From an uncultured Anaerolineales bacterium (GTDB lineage: Bacteria; Chloroflexota; Anaerolineae; Anaerolineales; Villigracilaceae), in assembly GCA_937928015.1 (NCBI GenBank), contig CALFXA010000125.1, positions 1-13,792 on the forward strand: a DNA stretch of 13,792 nucleotides. The letters are read 5' to 3'. Positions 12,618 to 13,792 of the stretch are shown here, piece by piece. The position numbers and the translations under genes are program-made. Numbering within the stretch: position 1 is the stretch's first letter; the number at the start of each line of letters is the position of its first letter. Below the pieces are notes generated by a model. The model saw nothing but the letters and a program-made list of their open reading frames with translations. It was not told where the DNA came from and searched no databases.

Positions 12618-13792
12618 CTATGTTTGTTTTGGCCTTTGCTTCAGCGCCTCGTAGCCCATGAAGATCAGCGTGAAGGCGACCGAGAGTCCACCCGTGATAA
12701 GCAGCAGGATGCGCCAGTCGAAGGCCAATCCCCAGGCTGTGGTCGTGGACGTTTGGTTGGTACCCCGCCCCTGGCCTTGACCTTGTCCCTGGCCCTGGGT
12801 GGTCGTCGTGGTCGTGCTGTTGCGCATCCACGGCGGACCGCCTCCGCCCGCGCGGGTGGGCGTGGCCACCTCGGGCGCAGTCGGCTCCCACTGGCGGATG
12901 AAACCCACGATGGCTTGAATGTCCGCCTCGGTCATGCGGTCGCCCCAGGCAGGCATGGCCGTGCCAGGCACGCCCTGGGTGACGATCTGCTGGATGGCCT
13001 GATCGGTCGTGTCGGTCAGGAAGGATTTGACGTTCAGGGCAGGAGCGCGTTGGGTCCCCTGCCCTTCTGGGCCGTGACAGCGCGAACAATTGGCCGAAAA
13101 CAAATCCGCGCCCAAGGCAATCGACTCTGCTGTGGTGGGAATCGGCACGTTCGGCGCAGGCAGGATGCCCGCGGGCACCTCGTCCCAGCGCTGAACCAGG
13201 GTCACCAGCGTATCGATCTCGTCGGCGCTCAGCGACTTCTGCCAGCCCGCCATCAGCGTGCCAGGACTGCCGAGGGTGATGGTGCGAGTCAGTTCGTCGG
13301 AGGTCTTCTCTCGCACGGCGGGATCGTTCAGGGCGGGCGCGATGCCCGTGCCGAGACCGTCCGCGCCGTGGCAGGAAACGCAATTGGCGGCGAATAGTCC
13401 GATGGCAGTTTGCAGGGTCGCACCGTCGGGCAGGTTGCCGACTTCGGCCAACAGGGTTGGGTCGGGCTCGGTGGTGAACGGGATGAGCGGAGCCAATCCC
13501 AGGTTCACGACGCGGTCCTGGGTGGCCGACCAATTTCCAGACTGGACGAGGGCGGCCAACTCCGAGATCTGGTAATCGCTGAGCGGACCGCCGTCTTCCT
13601 TGCTCCAGGCGGGCATGGCGGTGTCGTAACGTCCGCGCGCAATGGTCTTGATCAGGTCGGCGTAGTCCATCGTGCGCAGGGCGTCACTGTCGAGCGGAGG
13701 AGTCGCGCCGATGCCCTCGCCCGCCAGACCGTGACAGACGGCGCAGTTTTCGGCATAGATCGTCTTGCCTTTGGCGAGATCAGGCGAACCCT
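12618..13792 (-). CDS. Triheme c-type cytochrome with C-terminal membrane anchor, 5' end missing
   Basis: The open frame enters from the right edge and is 390 residues long in the window. An internal ATG at 13670 is not the start, because a haem motif (CAVCH) lies in frame upstream of it. Three class I cytochrome c domains follow one another, with CAVCH (residues 16-20), CVSCH (137-141) and CSRCH (235-239), each with a later methionine ligand candidate (TAMPAW, GTLMAG, TAMPAW). A low-complexity linker of threonines and Gln-Gly repeats (about 324-343) leads to a single membrane helix (about 359-379) and a short lysine-rich end. The haem domains would therefore lie outside the membrane; a signal sequence would be in the missing part. 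It probably serves a respiratory chain. No neighbour shows which one, and no link to the hydrogenase is evident. Confidence 0.9.
   Translation of the reverse strand, partial: GSPDLAKGKTIYAENCAVCHGLAGEGIGATPPLDSDALRTMDYADLIKTIARGRYDTAMPAWSKEDGGPLSDYQISELAALVQSGNWSATQDRVVNLGLAPLIPFTTEPDPTLLAEVGNLPDGATLQTAIGLFAANCVSCHGADGLGTGIAPALNDPAVREKTSDELTRTITLGSPGTLMAGWQKSLSADEIDTLVTLVQRWDEVPAGILPAPNVPIPTTAESIALGADLFSANCSRCHGPEGQGTQRAPALNVKSFLTDTTDQAIQQIVTQGVPGTAMPAWGDRMTEADIQAIVGFIRQWEPTAPEVATPTRAGGGGPPWMRNSTTTTTTQGQGQGQGQGRGTNQTSTTTAWGLAFDWRILLLITGGLSVAFTLIFMGYEALKQRPKQT

Noticed and set aside
12760..12830. Short tandem DNA repeat or variable-number locus near the cytochrome C-terminus
   Set aside because: The repetition encodes a Gln-Gly linker within the reading frame; it is short and explained as low-complexity protein sequence.
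12354..13397. Plus-strand 347-residue frame overlapping the FGE-like gene and antisense to the cytochrome
   Set aside because: It runs through the terminator between two convergent genes and is Arg/Gly/His-rich without domains; the three CxxCH motifs on the other strand are decisive.
1..13792. tRNA, rRNA, transposase genes or IS ends
   Set aside because: None was recognised on either strand by reading; all larger stretches are accounted for by protein-coding genes and the longest gap is under 190 bp.

Overview
The window is one end of a bacterial contig with high GC content, short intergenic gaps and Shine-Dalgarno-led genes, nearly all on the minus strand. The gene families (an Isp-type hydrogenase, a small HTH protein with a PocR sensor, a membrane-anchored FGE-fold protein without catalytic cysteines, a C-terminally anchored multihaem cytochrome) would suit an environmental Chloroflexota-like bacterium. 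That placement is a low-confidence inference. Bases 1-48 are not genomic: they are an Illumina index adapter, so the biology starts at base 49.

Layout, in transcription order on the minus strand. (a) 13792-12618: triheme c-type cytochrome, cut by the right edge. (b) 11647-12561, the only clear plus-strand gene: membrane-anchored FGE/sulfatase-modifying-fold protein, convergent with the cytochrome and sharing a bidirectional terminator. (c) 11503-8277: housekeeping genes pepD, a fabG-like SDR and manA, ended by a terminator at 8229-8246. (d) 8217-8101: a control region with a large inverted repeat and four 10-bp phased repeats. (e) 8090-433: a co-oriented run coding for a BldC/excisionase-type HTH + PocR regulator, TusA, three DsrE-fold proteins, a GcvH-like lipoyl carrier (LbpA-like), then hynS-isp1-isp2-hynL, closed by a strong terminator at 371-415. 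(f) 259-49: the hydrogenase maturation protease, probably with its own promoter, truncated by the adapter junction.

The main interest is part (e). The order hynS-isp1-isp2-hynL is that of Isp-type (group 1e-like) membrane [NiFe]-hydrogenases: a Tat-exported NiFe dimer, a NarI/DsrM-like cytochrome b, and a cytoplasmic HdrD-like Fe-S protein with a CCG domain. Immediately upstream, with tight spacing, are sulfur-relay proteins (TusA and three DsrE-type proteins) and a lipoyl carrier. This is the set of partners known from the sulfur-oxidising heterodisulfide-reductase-like (sHdr) pathway, but no sHdr, Dsr or glycine-cleavage genes are present. I infer a H2-coupled sulfane-sulfur or lipoyl-disulfide redox module. 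Electrons from periplasmic H2 would cross the membrane through Isp1 to Isp2, which would reduce a protein-bound disulfide or persulfide in the cytoplasm; the reverse direction is also possible. The regulator, with a four-cysteine PocR domain and phased repeats just before its start codon, would sense and control the module. I cannot tell from the sequence whether this arrangement has been described before.
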